NCBI RefSeq assembly: GCF_025290915.1
Contig: NZ_JAOCQE010000037.1
Span: forward strand, 1-36,616
DNA: 36,616 nt
Source of the DNA: Streptomyces sp. 15-116A
GTDB taxonomy: Bacteria; Actinomycetota; Actinomycetes; Streptomycetales; Streptomycetaceae
Direction of reading: 5' to 3'
The notes under the pieces are model-generated. The model was not told the origin of the DNA and did no database searches. It saw nothing but the letters and a program-made list of their open reading frames with translations. Position 1 is the first letter of the stretch; every line of letters begins with the position of its first letter. Positions 15,934 to 24,230 of the stretch are shown in pieces. Both the position numbers and the translations under genes were made by a program.

Positions 15934-16008
15934 CGGTCCTGACGGGATTTGAACCCGCGGCCTCCACCTTGACAGGGTGGCGAGCACTCCAAACTGCTCC
16001 ACAGGACC
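15934..16008 (-). tRNA. tRNA-Asp (GTC)
   Basis: 75 nt with a full cloverleaf: acceptor GGTCCTG/CAGGACC, anticodon arm CCACC-CTGTCAA-GGTGG (anticodon GTC), T-arm GCGGGTTCAAATCCCGT and discriminator G as expected for Asp. No CCA is encoded. It is identical to the copy at 34059-34133. Confidence 0.97.
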
Positions 16009-16101
16009 AGGTTTCGCAGTGCGATTCGTGCGTTGCGCTGCGAGAAGAGACTGTACAGGAGGGGAGCCCCCTGGTCGAACTCACCCTGCGTACCGGCTCC
16101 G

Positions 16102-19100
16102 TCACGGCGCCAGCGCGTCGATCGCCTTCACGATCCGCTTGTCCGACACCGGGTACGCCGTGCCCAGCGCGTGGGCGAAATAGCTGACGCGGAGCTCCTC
16201 GATCATCCACCGGATGTCCAGGACCTGCTGGGGAACCGGCCGCCCCTGCGGCATCTGCTCCAGCAGCCAGGCGTACTCGTCCCGCATCTCGTGGACCTTC
16301 TCCATGCGGGTGGTGTCCCGCTGGACGTTCGTCGGCATCTGCTGGAGCCGGCGATCGGCGGCCACCAGGTAGCGCATCAGATCCGGCAGACGCCGCACCC
16401 CTGCCTCCGTGACGAAGCCCGGCTTCACCAGCCCGTCCAGCTGCGCCCGTACGTCCTGGAGGTTCCGCAGCAGCGCCGGGCTGCGTACGCCCTTCAGGCG
16501 GCGCTCACAGGCCTGCCAGGCGGCCAGCACCTGCTGCACCTGGCCCACCGTGCGGACCGTCGTGTCGACGATCTCCGCGCGGACCTTCTCGTAGAGCTTC
16601 CGGTACGACTCCTCGTCCCACGCCGGCCCCCCGAAGTCCCCGATCAGCTTGTCCGCCGCGGCGCTCGCGCAGTCGTCGAACAGTGCCTGGACGGAGCCGT
16701 GGGGATTCGCGGACAGGGCGAGCTTCTGGGGGTTCGTCAGACGGTCGCTCGCGAACTTCGCCGGGTTGACCGGGATGGTGCGCAGGATCAGCCGGCGCGT
16801 GCCCTTCCACATCGCCTCGGCCTGCTCCTCCTCGGTGTCGAAGAGGCGCACCGAGACCGTGTCGCCGTCGTCCACCAGCGCCGGGTACGCCTTCACCGGC
16901 TGGCCGGCGCGGCGCGTCTCGAAGACGCGGGTGAGCGTGCCGATCGTCCAGTCCGTCAGGCCCGTGCGCTCCAGCGACTCGCCGCCCTGGCGTACCGCGC
17001 TGGCGGCGGCCGCCTGCGAAATGGCTTTGCGTGCCTTCGGCTTGAGCTTCAGCTTCAGCGCTTCGAGGTCCTTGTCCTCGGCCAGCTTGCGCCGTCGCTC
17101 GTCGACGATCCGGAACGTGATCTTGAGGTGATCGGGGACCTTCGCCCAGTCGAAGTCGTCCGCTTCGAAGGGGACGCCGACCATGCGCTTCAGCTCACGC
17201 GCCATCGTCGTCGTCAGCGGCTCCTGAAGGGGCACCGCCCGCTCCAGGAACGCCTTCGCGTAGTTCGGCGCGGGCACGTAGTTGCGGCGGATCGGCTTCG
17301 GCAGCGAGCGGATCAGCTCCGTGACGACCTCTTCGCGCAGGCCCGGGATCTGCCAGTCGAAGCCCTCGTCCGTGACCTGGTTGAGGACCTGGAGCGGGAT
17401 GTGCACCGTCACACCGTCCGCGTCAGCGCCCGGCTCGAACTGGTAGGTCACCTTGAACTTCAGCGGGCCCTGACGCCAGGTGTCCGGGTAGTCGGCCTTG
17501 GTGACCGCCTCCGCCGACTCCCGGATGAGCATCTCCCGCTCGAAGTCCAGGAAGTCCGGCTGCTCGTGCCGCTTGCGCTTCCACCACGAGTCGAAGTGCG
17601 CCCCGGAGACGACGTGTTCGGGGATCCGCTGGTCGTAGAAGTCGAACAGCGTCTCGTCGTCCACGACGATGTCCCGGCGCCGGGCGCGGTGCTCCAGCTC
17701 CTCGACCTCGGAGAGCAGCTTGCGGTTGTCCGCGAAGAACTTGTGGTGCGTGCGCCAGTCGCCCTCCACCAGGGCGTTGCGGATGAACAGCTCGCGGGAG
17801 ACCTCCGGGTCGATCCGCCCGTAGTTCACCTTGCGCTGGGCGACGATCGGCACGCCGTACAGCGTGACCTTCTCGTACGCCATCACGGCCGCCTGGTCCT
17901 TCTCCCAGTGCGGCTCGCTGTAGGTGCGCTTGAGCAGATGCCCGGCGAGCGGCTCGACCCACTCCGGCTCGATCTTCGCGTTGACCCGCGCCCAGAGCCG
18001 GCTCGTCTCCACCAGCTCGGCGGACATCACGAAACGCGGCTGCTTCTTGAACAGGGCCGAGCCGGGGAAGATCGCGAACTTGGCGTTGCGCGCGCCCAGG
18101 TACTCGTTCTTGTTGCCGTCCTTCACGTCCTTCATGCCGATGTGCGACAGCAGACCGGCGAGGAGGGAGACGTGGATCCGGTCGGCGGGGGCTTCGTCCT
18201 CGTTGAGGTGGATGCCCATCTGCTTGGCGACCGTGCGCAGCTGGGTGTAGATGTCCTGCCACTCACGGATCCGCAGGAAGTTCAGATACTCCTGCTTGCA
18301 CATCCGGCGGAACGAGCTGGAGCCGCGCTCCTTCTGCTGCTCGCGGATGTACTTCCACAGGTTCAGGTAGGCGAGGAAGTCGCTGGTCTCGTCCTTGAAG
18401 CGGGCGTGCTGCTGGTCCGCCTGGGTCTGCTTGTCGGCGGGGCGCTCGCGCGGGTCCTGGATGGACAGCGCGGCGGCTATCACCATCACCTCGCGCACAC
18501 AGCCGTTCTTGTCGGCCTCCAGCACCATGCGGGCCAGGCGCGGGTCCACGGGCAGCTGGGCCAGCTTGCGGCCGGTCTCGGTGAGCCGCTTGCGGGGGTC
18601 CTTCTGCGCCGGGTCGAGCGCGCCGAGCTCCTGCAGCAACTGCACACCGTCGCGGATGTTGCGGTGGTCCGGCGGGTCGATGAAGGGGAACTTCTCGATG
18701 TCGCCGAGGCCGGCAGCGGTCATCTGGAGGATGACGGAGGCGAGGTTCGTCCGGAGGATCTCCGCGTCCGTGAACTCGGGGCGGGCGAGGAAGTCGTCCT
18801 CGGAGTACAGGCGGATGCAGATGCCGTCGGACGTACGGCCGCAGCGGCCCTTGCGCTGGTTGGCGCTGGCCTGCGAGACCGGCTCGATCGGCAGGCGCTG
18901 CACCTTGGTGCGGTGGCTGTAGCGGGAGATACGGGCGAAGCCGGGGTCGACGACGTACTTGATGCCGGGGACGGTGAGGGACGTCTCGGCGACGTTGGTC
19001 GCCAGCACGATCCGGCGCCCGCTGTGCGGCTGGAACACCCGGTGCTGCTCGGCGTGCGACAGCCGGGCGTACAGCGGCAGCACCTCGGTGAACCTGTACT

Positions 19101-20052
19101 GCTTCTTGGTCAGCGCGTCGGCGGTGTCGCGGATCTCCCGCTCGCCGGAGAGGAAGACCAGGATGTCGCCGGGCCCCTCGGCCATCAGCTCCTCGACGGC
19201 ATCGGTGATCGCGGTGATCTGATCCCGGTCGGCGTCGTCCGAGTCCTCCTCGAGAAGGGGCCGGTAGCGCACCTCCACGGGGTAGGTCCGCCCGCTGACC
19301 TCGATGATCGGCGCGTCGCCGAAGTGCCGGGAGAAACGCTCCGGGTCGATGGTCGCCGAGGTGATGACGACCTTGAGGTCCGGGCGCTTCGGCAGCAGCT
19401 GGGCGAGATAGCCCAGCAGGAAGTCGATGTTGAGGGACCGCTCGTGGGCCTCGTCGATGATGATCGTGTCGTAGGCGCGCAGCTCGCGGTCGGTCTGGAT
19501 CTCGGCGAGCAGGATGCCGTCGGTCATCAGCTTGACGAAGGTGGCGTCCGGGTTCACCTGGTCGGTGAAGCGCACCTTCCAGCCGACGGCCTCGCCGAGC
19601 GGCGTCCGCAGTTCCTCGGCCACCCGCTCGGCCACCGTGCGCGCCGCGATACGACGCGGCTGGGTGTGCCCGATCATGCCGCGCACGCCCCGCCCGAGCT
19701 CCATGCAGATCTTCGGGATCTGCGTGGTCTTCCCGGAACCGGTCTCACCGGCCACGATCACGACCTGGTGGTCGCGGATCGCCTCGGCGATCGCGTCCTT
19801 CTTCTGGCTGACGGGCAGCTGCTCGGGATACGTGACCTCGGGCACGCGGGCACGCCGCGCGGCCATCCGCTCCTCGGCCCGGCCGACCTCCGCCTCGATC
19901 TCGGCGAGCACGGCGGCCCGGGCCTCCGGCTTACGAATCTTGCGCGCACCTTCGAGCCGCCGCCCGAGCCGGTGCGCGTCACGCAACGACAGCTCGGACA
20001 GACGGGAGGCAAGGGCACCGAGGGCGGGGGCGGGGGCGGGATGCGTGGACAT
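16102..20052 (-). CDS. hrpA: ATP-dependent RNA helicase HrpA (DEAH box)
   Basis: 1316 residues, the normal length for HrpA. Walker A AGETGSGKTTQ (101-111), motif Ia TQPRRIAA, motif II DEAH (200-203), motif III TSATID, motif V VLATNVAETSLTVPGI and motif VI QRKGRCGR are in order, followed by the HA2/OB-fold region and the long C-terminal HrpA domain (DUF3418). DEAH helicases use ATP to remodel RNA; bacterial HrpA has been linked to mRNA processing and rescue of stalled ribosomes. ATG at 20052 has only a weak ribosome site. It stands as a single gene downstream of bldC, as in other Streptomyces. Confidence 0.97.
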   Translation of the reverse strand: MSTHPAPAPALGALASRLSELSLRDAHRLGRRLEGARKIRKPEARAAVLAEIEAEVGRAEERMAARRARVPEVTYPEQLPVSQKKDAIAEAIRDHQVVIVAGETGSGKTTQIPKICMELGRGVRGMIGHTQPRRIAARTVAERVAEELRTPLGEAVGWKVRFTDQVNPDATFVKLMTDGILLAEIQTDRELRAYDTIIIDEAHERSLNIDFLLGYLAQLLPKRPDLKVVITSATIDPERFSRHFGDAPIIEVSGRTYPVEVRYRPLLEEDSDDADRDQITAITDAVEELMAEGPGDILVFLSGEREIRDTADALTKKQYRFTEVLPLYARLSHAEQHRVFQPHSGRRIVLATNVAETSLTVPGIKYVVDPGFARISRYSHRTKVQRLPIEPVSQASANQRKGRCGRTSDGICIRLYSEDDFLARPEFTDAEILRTNLASVILQMTAAGLGDIEKFPFIDPPDHRNIRDGVQLLQELGALDPAQKDPRKRLTETGRKLAQLPVDPRLARMVLEADKNGCVREVMVIAAALSIQDPRERPADKQTQADQQHARFKDETSDFLAYLNLWKYIREQQKERGSSSFRRMCKQEYLNFLRIREWQDIYTQLRTVAKQMGIHLNEDEAPADRIHVSLLAGLLSHIGMKDVKDGNKNEYLGARNAKFAIFPGSALFKKQPRFVMSAELVETSRLWARVNAKIEPEWVEPLAGHLLKRTYSEPHWEKDQAAVMAYEKVTLYGVPIVAQRKVNYGRIDPEVSRELFIRNALVEGDWRTHHKFFADNRKLLSEVEELEHRARRRDIVVDDETLFDFYDQRIPEHVVSGAHFDSWWKRKRHEQPDFLDFEREMLIRESAEAVTKADYPDTWRQGPLKFKVTYQFEPGADADGVTVHIPLQVLNQVTDEGFDWQIPGLREEVVTELIRSLPKPIRRNYVPAPNYAKAFLERAVPLQEPLTTTMARELKRMVGVPFEADDFDWAKVPDHLKITFRIVDERRRKLAEDKDLEALKLKLKPKARKAISQAAAASAVRQGGESLERTGLTDWTIGTLTRVFETRRAGQPVKAYPALVDDGDTVSVRLFDTEEEQAEAMWKGTRRLILRTIPVNPAKFASDRLTNPQKLALSANPHGSVQALFDDCASAAADKLIGDFGGPAWDEESYRKLYEKVRAEIVDTTVRTVGQVQQVLAAWQACERRLKGVRSPALLRNLQDVRAQLDGLVKPGFVTEAGVRRLPDLMRYLVAADRRLQQMPTNVQRDTTRMEKVHEMRDEYAWLLEQMPQGRPVPQQVLDIRWMIEELRVSYFAHALGTAYPVSDKRIVKAIDALAP

Positions 20053-20182
20053 ACGGATTCCAGGATCTCATCCCGCCGAAAATCCCGGCGAATGGTTTTG
20101 TCCCCGGCCCCGGTGGCGCGTCGCACACTCCACGGAAGATGATCACCCTGCCCGCCGGACCGGACCTATGGAGATGACCGAC

Positions 20183-21142
20183 ATGCGGCTGCGCTGCGCC
20201 GTCCTGGACGACTTCCAGAACATCGCCACCACCTTGGCCGACTGGGGCCCCGTCCGGGACCAGGTGGACGTCGTGAGCTTCACGGAGCACATCGCGGACG
20301 AGGACGAACTCGCCGCGGCACTCACCGGCTTCGACATCGTGGTGACCCTCCGGGAACGCGTCCCCTTCCCCGCCGGCCTCCTCGACCGGCTGCCCCGGCT
20401 GAAACTGCTCGTCGCCTCCGGCATGCGCAACACGGTCATCGACTACGCCGCGGCCGCGCGCAACGGCGTCACCGTCTGCGGCACCCGCAGCGCCTCCACC
20501 CCGCCGGTCGAGCTCACCTGGGCGCTCCTGCTGGGTCTGGCCCGGGGCCTCGTCACCGAGAACCACGCCCTGCGCTCCGGCGGCCCCTGGCAGTCCACGG
20601 TCGGCGCCGATCTGCACGGCCGCCGGCTGGGCCTGCTCGGCCTGGGCAAGATCGGCAGCCGGGTCGCGCGGATCGGCCTCGCCTTCGGCATGGAGGTCAG
20701 CGCGTGGAGCCAGAACCTCACCCGGGAGCGCGCCGAGGAGGTGGGCGTCCATTTCGCGCCCTCCAAGGAGGAGCTGCTGCGTGAGAGCGACTTCGTCTCC
20801 GTGCACCTCGCCCTGGGGGACCGGACCCGGGGCCTGATCGGCGCGACCGAGCTGGCCCTGCTCAAGCCGACCGCGTACCTGATCAACACTTCGCGTGCGG
20901 CCATCGTCGACCAGGACGCGCTGCTGACCGCACTCCACGAGGGGCGGATCGCCGGGGCCGGCATCGACGTCTTCGACATCGAGCCGCTCCCCGACGGCCA
21001 CCCGATGCGGACCGCCCCCCGCCTCCTGGCGACCCCGCACCTCGGCTACGTCACCGAGGACAACTACCGCAGGTACTACGGCGACGCCGTCGAGAACATC
21101 GAGGCGTTCCTGGCCGGCACTCCGGTCCGCCGCCTGGGTTGA
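20183..21142 (+). CDS. D-2-hydroxyacid dehydrogenase family protein
   Basis: 319 residues from ATG 20183, preferred because GGAGA lies eight bases upstream; in-frame ATGs at 20168 and 20174 are less well placed. The NAD-binding domain has GLLGLGKIGSRVARIGLAFGMEV (GxGxxG), and the catalytic set is seen as Arg in NTSRAAIVD, Glu in FDIEPLP and His in LATPHLGYVT. These enzymes reduce 2-oxo acids or oxidise D-2-hydroxy acids (glycerate, lactate, phosphoglycerate types); the substrate is not evident. There is no C-terminal ACT domain, so it is not SerA. It is the last core gene before the integrated element. Confidence 0.93.
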   Translation: MRLRCAVLDDFQNIATTLADWGPVRDQVDVVSFTEHIADEDELAAALTGFDIVVTLRERVPFPAGLLDRLPRLKLLVASGMRNTVIDYAAAARNGVTVCGTRSASTPPVELTWALLLGLARGLVTENHALRSGGPWQSTVGADLHGRRLGLLGLGKIGSRVARIGLAFGMEVSAWSQNLTRERAEEVGVHFAPSKEELLRESDFVSVHLALGDRTRGLIGATELALLKPTAYLINTSRAAIVDQDALLTALHEGRIAGAGIDVFDIEPLPDGHPMRTAPRLLATPHLGYVTEDNYRRYYGDAVENIEAFLAGTPVRRLG

Positions 21143-21152
21143 GCACGACGAC

Positions 21153-21182
21153 AAGGGCCCCGTTCCGGAGAACGGGGCCCTT
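21153..21182. terminator. bidirectional hairpin at left element border
   Basis: Perfect 12-bp stem AAGGGCCCCGTT/AACGGGGCCCTT with a 6-nt loop. It ends the dehydrogenase gene on the plus strand. It adjoins the displaced tRNA-Phe 3' end at attL, so before insertion it probably also terminated tRNA-Phe. Confidence 0.85.
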
Positions 21183-21184
21183 GG

Positions 21185-21233
21185 TGCGGTGGCTGGGGCC
21201 GGGGTCGAACCGGCGACCTTCCGCTTTTCAGGC
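21185..21233. repeat. attL: 49-bp att core with tRNA-Phe 3' remnant
   Basis: Identical to 33955-34003. Bases 21190-21233 are the last 44 nt of tRNA-Phe (anticodon loop through discriminator, minus strand). The sequence diverges after 21233, so this copy has no 5' half and cannot make a tRNA. Confidence 0.97.
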
Positions 21234-21306
21234 CGTGTCCGGCGGTGGAGGGGACTGGTCACAGTGGGCGCCTACAGCCTGGGTTGGATGCGGATGTGCG
21301 CTGCTG

Positions 21307-21330
21307 TTGGCGTACGGGTTGGCGTACGCC
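21307..21330. repeat. left arm-type integrase site pair (candidate)
   Basis: Two 12-bp units, TTGGCGTACGGG and TTGGCGTACGCC, in tandem, 73 bp inside attL. The same pair in nearly the same form lies at 33874-33896 inside attR. Paired short repeats at both ends of an element are the pattern of arm-type binding sites of tyrosine integrases. Confidence 0.7.
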
Positions 21331-21350
21331 GGGGTGTCCGCTACCTGCAC

Positions 21351-21920
21351 TTACGCCGCAGACCGGAGGCGGGTCGGCGCTGGCGTGCGATCCGTGAATC
21401 CGTGGTCCGCCGTCCGGGCCGGTCGCTGTGCTAGCCACCCAGAGACGCGCGGTCCCCCGTTCACCGCGTTGCCTTCGCGGACCGTGCGGACGTGCGTGAA
21501 TCCCTGTTCTAGGTAGTAGCGCTGTAGCCCCTCGTTCGTCGTCCACGCATCCAGCCGAAGCCATTCGGCCCCGGCGTGGTACGCCCTGTCCCCGGCCCAG
21601 TCGAGCAGACGACCACCCAGGTTCTGACCTGCGTACTCACGGGCCACGGTGAGCTTGTTGACGAACATGGACGGCTCGGACAGTTCTGCATCCGTCCAGA
21701 GCCCGTCTTCGGCGTCCGGAGTGAGCGTGATGGTGCCGGCCGTCGTGTGTCCGTCGCGCAGCATGAACACAGTTCCGGCTTCGATGGTGGCCAGTAGCTT
21801 GTCCGCCGGATACGGTCGGCTCCACTGGTCCGAGCCGAGAGCACGCAGCCAAGCCGCTGCCTCCTCACGGAAGGCGAGCAGCTTGGCAAGGTCGTGCGGC
21901 TCCGCGGGAGCGATGATCAC
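21351..21920 (-). CDS. GNAT-family N-acetyltransferase
   Basis: 189 residues. The acetyl-CoA loop appears as VAREYAGQNLGGRLLDWAGDRA (Q/R-x-x-G-x-G/A), preceded by the strand MFVNKLTV and followed by LRLDAWTTNEGLQRYYLEQGFTHV, the family's C-terminal helix and strand. It transfers an acetyl group to an unknown amine substrate. The GTG start at 21920 overlaps the stop of the GntR gene (GTGA), so the two are coupled. It may modify a protein, antibiotic or toxin; nothing here decides this. It is the first gene inside attL and may be cargo or a modulator of the regulator. Confidence 0.88.
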   Translation of the reverse strand: MIIAPAEPHDLAKLLAFREEAAAWLRALGSDQWSRPYPADKLLATIEAGTVFMLRDGHTTAGTITLTPDAEDGLWTDAELSEPSMFVNKLTVAREYAGQNLGGRLLDWAGDRAYHAGAEWLRLDAWTTNEGLQRYYLEQGFTHVRTVREGNAVNGGPRVSGWLAQRPARTADHGFTDRTPAPTRLRSAA

Positions 21921-22684
21921 GCATCCTCATTTCGGGCGCCAAGGTCGCCGATCTCGTAGTTCATCCGGTTCAGGTCACCGCGGAATGTCGTGATCGTGCA
22001 GCGGATGGGGCGATCCACGGAGTAGCCGGTGCGCGTCCAGAGCAGCACCGGGACGCCTGCCCCGATCTCCAGTAGGCGGGCTTCGTCCGGGGTCGGCATA
22101 CGCGTGGAGATCTCGTCGAAGTACCCGATCTGCTCGATGCCGTGGGCCGCCAGGTAGCGAGTGGTGCCCTCTTCGATGTCTCCGGGGTCGCCCAGCCGTG
22201 GCGACTGCTCAACCAGCCATGCCGGGTAGTACGTGGCCTGCGTCGACCACGGCACGTCGTCGACGTATCGGTGACAGAACCGGAGCACGGTCTTGGAGCC
22301 TGCCTCTACCCGGAGTCGCTGGGCAATGTCTTCGGGTGCGGGGAGCATCTCCACGCGGAACGTTTGGTGCGGCCGACGCCCAGCGTTCGTGACGTTGGTG
22401 TTGTAGGCGTCGCCGTTCTGGGGGAACGTCAGGTTCTCGAAGCGTGACGCGTTCAGCTCGAAGACCTCGTGCGACCTGACCTCGTACCCCAGCCCCTGGC
22501 TGGACGCGATGAGTCCTTCGCCGACCAGCAGGCTGAGACCGTTCCGCACGGTGTTCCGCGATGCGTCGAACCGTGCCTGTAGCTCGCTCTCGGATGGCAG
22601 CCGCGACCCCGGCGGAAACGTGCCGTTGTCGATCTCGCGGCGCAGGGCATCGGCCACCTGCCGGTACTTCGGCTGCTTGTTCAT
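21917..22684 (-). CDS. GntR-family regulator with UTRA domain (KorSA-like)
   Basis: 255 residues from ATG 22684, which has GAGGG upstream; an in-frame upstream Met lacks this. The N-terminal ~70 residues are a GntR winged helix (YRQVADALRREIDNGTFPPGSRLPSESELQARF...SRNTVRNGLSLL), and residues ~95-245 are the UTRA ligand domain (HRYVDDVPWSTQATYYPAWL). This architecture is that of KorSA of pSAM2, the repressor of transfer and replication genes in AICEs, and of other Streptomyces plasmid Kor/Tra regulators. Two facing copies of a 15-bp site lie directly upstream (22708-22722 and 22782-22796), likely its operators, giving autoregulation. Confidence 0.92.
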   Translation of the reverse strand: MNKQPKYRQVADALRREIDNGTFPPGSRLPSESELQARFDASRNTVRNGLSLLVGEGLIASSQGLGYEVRSHEVFELNASRFENLTFPQNGDAYNTNVTNAGRRPHQTFRVEMLPAPEDIAQRLRVEAGSKTVLRFCHRYVDDVPWSTQATYYPAWLVEQSPRLGDPGDIEEGTTRYLAAHGIEQIGYFDEISTRMPTPDEARLLEIGAGVPVLLWTRTGYSVDRPIRCTITTFRGDLNRMNYEIGDLGARNEDA

Positions 22685-22707
22685 GCCCTCATCATGACGC
22701 ACTCGCG

Positions 22708-22722
22708 CAACTTGTTGGTACA
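22708..22722. promoter_or_regulatory. candidate KorSA-type operator O1
   Basis: CAACTTGTTGGTACA, 23 bp upstream of the regulator's ATG. Its exact reverse complement occurs at 22782-22796. GntR/UTRA repressors of AICEs bind such sites in front of their own gene. Confidence 0.7.
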
Positions 22723-22781
22723 TGTGGGCCCCAATCCCTTGACGACTCACTGTCCGTGGGTGCAGCATCACTGCATCAGCT

Positions 22782-22796
22782 TGTACCAACAAGTTG
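22782..22796. promoter_or_regulatory. candidate KorSA-type operator O2
   Basis: TGTACCAACAAGTTG, the reverse complement of O1, 59 bp away. It would sit near or downstream of a plus-strand promoter starting at TTGACG 22739, so one regulator could control both directions. Confidence 0.7.
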
Positions 22797-23175
22797 AGCA
22801 GGTGGTGCAGCACCTATGAGTGTGCCTGCCTGCGCTGACATCACGCCGCCCGGAGGGCTCTGAAGGGCTCGAAGGAAGCGCAGGGATCTTGAGAACTGCA
22901 TAGGTGGGCCCCGTCTCCCCGAGTCGAAAAGACGGACCGCGTGGCATCAGGCCGCGCCCTCATGTCCCTGCGAACGCGGGAGGTCGGTGTGTACCGACGA
23001 CATATCCAGGCGCCGCCGGTTCGGACCGGCCGGCGGTGCCGCTGTAGTTCGGTCCGCTCTGGCTTCGCAGCGCTGACGCTGCGGCCGGCTGCCTCTCCCG
23101 CCCGTCCGTTCAGCGCAGCGCGTTGGGCGTACGGGCGGGGGCGCGGGGAGCCGGATCTTCCGACCCCAACGGCGA

Positions 23176-23205
23176 GCGGCTCCCGGGTGGCACCCCGGGA
23201 GCCGC
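23176..23205 (+). terminator. hairpin in leader of transfer operon
   Basis: Perfect 12-bp stem GCGGCTCCCGGG/CCCGGGAGCCGC with the loop TGGCAC, 37 nt before the first ATG at 23243. It could be a terminator of upstream transcripts or an attenuator that limits entry into the operon. Confidence 0.6.
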
Positions 23206-23242
23206 AACGGGCCGCTGATCTTTCGGAGAGGACTCACGACCC

Positions 23243-23512
23243 ATGGAGCACATCGTCACTGTTCGGGACGCTGTTACCGCGTTCGCCGACTTCATGGAGC
23301 CGACGAATGCGGAGCTGGACGCGATCGAGCGGGAGATGTCCGTCATCCTGGCGGACGTCGACCTGCTGGACGCGCAGATCATCACGCTTGACCGCGCGCC
23401 GACCGAGCTGGACGCCCGCCGGATCCGCCGGGCCCGCCGCCGGGCGCTCGCCGCGCGGGTCGCGCTGGTCAACCGCGGCTGCGACGCGAGCCTGCCGGGG
23501 GGTGCCGCATGA
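23243..23512 (+). CDS. DUF6284 family protein
   Basis: 89 residues, ATG 23243 behind GGAGAGGA. It is a short helical, acid-then-basic protein: MEPTNAELDAIEREMSVILADVDLLDAQI, then LDARRIRRARRRALAARVAL. This pattern is recurrent as the first gene of AICE operons in Streptomyces (which I recall as DUF6284). Function unknown; the basic helix may bind DNA or a partner protein. It opens a run of seven genes linked by 4-nt overlaps. Confidence 0.85.
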   Translation: MEHIVTVRDAVTAFADFMEPTNAELDAIEREMSVILADVDLLDAQIITLDRAPTELDARRIRRARRRALAARVALVNRGCDASLPGGAA

Positions 23513-23952
23513 GCGCCGCCGACGCGAACCTGACCGCCGCGCACGCTGAGGTGAAGGCGGAGATCACGCGGACGGACACCAAGGCGGCGCTGTTGCTGGC
23601 GTTCGTCGGTGCCGTGCTCGCCGGGGTCTGGTCGGTCGCCCGGGATCTGCCGCTGAACCGGCCGGCCTGCATCGCGGGCGGTGTCGGGGTGGCGCTGCTG
23701 GTCGTGGCGGCCGGTCGGCTGCTGCGGTCGGTGCGACCGCTGAGCGGCAGCCATGGCTTCCCGCTGTGGGCGACGCTCACCCCCGAGGAGATCACCACGG
23801 CGGTCGAACGGGACCTGTCCGCCGACATCGCCGGGCTGTCCCGGTTGGCTGTCGCCAAGTACACCGCCCTGCGCCACGCGGTCGACCTGATCCGCACCGG
23901 CGGGGCCCTGCTCGTCCTCGCCGCCCTGCTCGCCGCGGGAGGTGCCGCATGA
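23509..23952 (+). CDS. PycTM-like (Pycsar effector family) membrane protein
   Basis: 147 residues. An N-terminal amphipathic helix (LTAAHAEVKAEITRTDTKAALLLAFVGAVLAGVW) runs into the first membrane segment; a second is at about 63-75 and a third at the C-terminus (ALLVLAALLAAGGAA). The motif of a charged helix with RTDxKAA entering the membrane is that of the PycTM domain, in which Pycsar defence effectors use cyclic UMP to damage the membrane. No nucleotide cyclase is encoded nearby, so a complete Pycsar system is not present. In AICEs this gene lies in the transfer operon, so a role in transfer or membrane function is as likely. ATGA overlap on both sides. Confidence 0.82.
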   Translation: MSAADANLTAAHAEVKAEITRTDTKAALLLAFVGAVLAGVWSVARDLPLNRPACIAGGVGVALLVVAAGRLLRSVRPLSGSHGFPLWATLTPEEITTAVERDLSADIAGLSRLAVAKYTALRHAVDLIRTGGALLVLAALLAAGGAA

Positions 23953-24230
23953 GGACGCTGACCGCGCAGATGTCGGGCGACGGCAGCGGTTGGCGTCTGT
24001 ACGTCGTGCTGTTCGAGGAGCGGGACTGGCCCACGTTCCGGTGGGAGCGGTCCGGCCCGGCGCCGACCGTGGCGGAGCGCCGGATGGCGCTGAGCACACT
24101 CGGCTACGAGGTGGCGCCGGGTGCGGTGTGGTCCTGGACGGAGGACAGCCAGGACCCCGACGACGACTCCACCCCGGTCCTGCTGATCGCGGCGGTCAGG
24201 GTGCGCGGTCAGGAAGGGGGTGCGGCATGA
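23949..24230 (+). CDS. DUF6303 family protein
   Basis: 93 residues. The conserved parts are WRLYVVLFEERDWPTFRW, then PTVAERRMALSTLGYEV and WSWTED, followed by a C-terminal strand LLIAAVRVR. A small alpha/beta protein without Cys or membrane segments, repeatedly found at this place in Streptomyces AICE operons (recalled as DUF6303). Function unknown. The start overlaps the previous stop and the stop overlaps the next start by 4 nt. Confidence 0.8.
   Translation: MRTLTAQMSGDGSGWRLYVVLFEERDWPTFRWERSGPAPTVAERRMALSTLGYEVAPGAVWSWTEDSQDPDDDSTPVLLIAAVRVRGQEGGAA

Larger units (their letters stand above)
22685..23242. other. 558-nt divergent control region of the AICE
   Basis: No convincing gene. It holds the two 15-bp operator-like repeats, a TTGACG (22739-22744) that could be a plus-strand -35 followed by a weak -10, and the 12-bp hairpin at 23176-23205 just before the transfer operon. 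Short reading frames here lack ribosome sites and known products. Confidence 0.5.

Noticed and set aside
16033..20142. 1369-codon open frame opposite hrpA
   Set aside because: High-GC antisense shadow; its product is Arg/Val/Leu/Gly-rich with no domain, whereas hrpA has all helicase motifs.
21190..21233. tRNA hit at the left border
   Set aside because: Only the 3' 44 nt are present; it is the attL remnant.
22941..23549. 202-codon plus-strand frame before the transfer operon
   Set aside because: It overlaps the 23243 gene in another frame, runs through the 23176-23205 hairpin, and is Arg/Ser-rich without a ribosome site.
23509..23952. Complete Pycsar defence system
   Set aside because: Only the effector-like membrane protein exists; no cyclase gene adjoins it.
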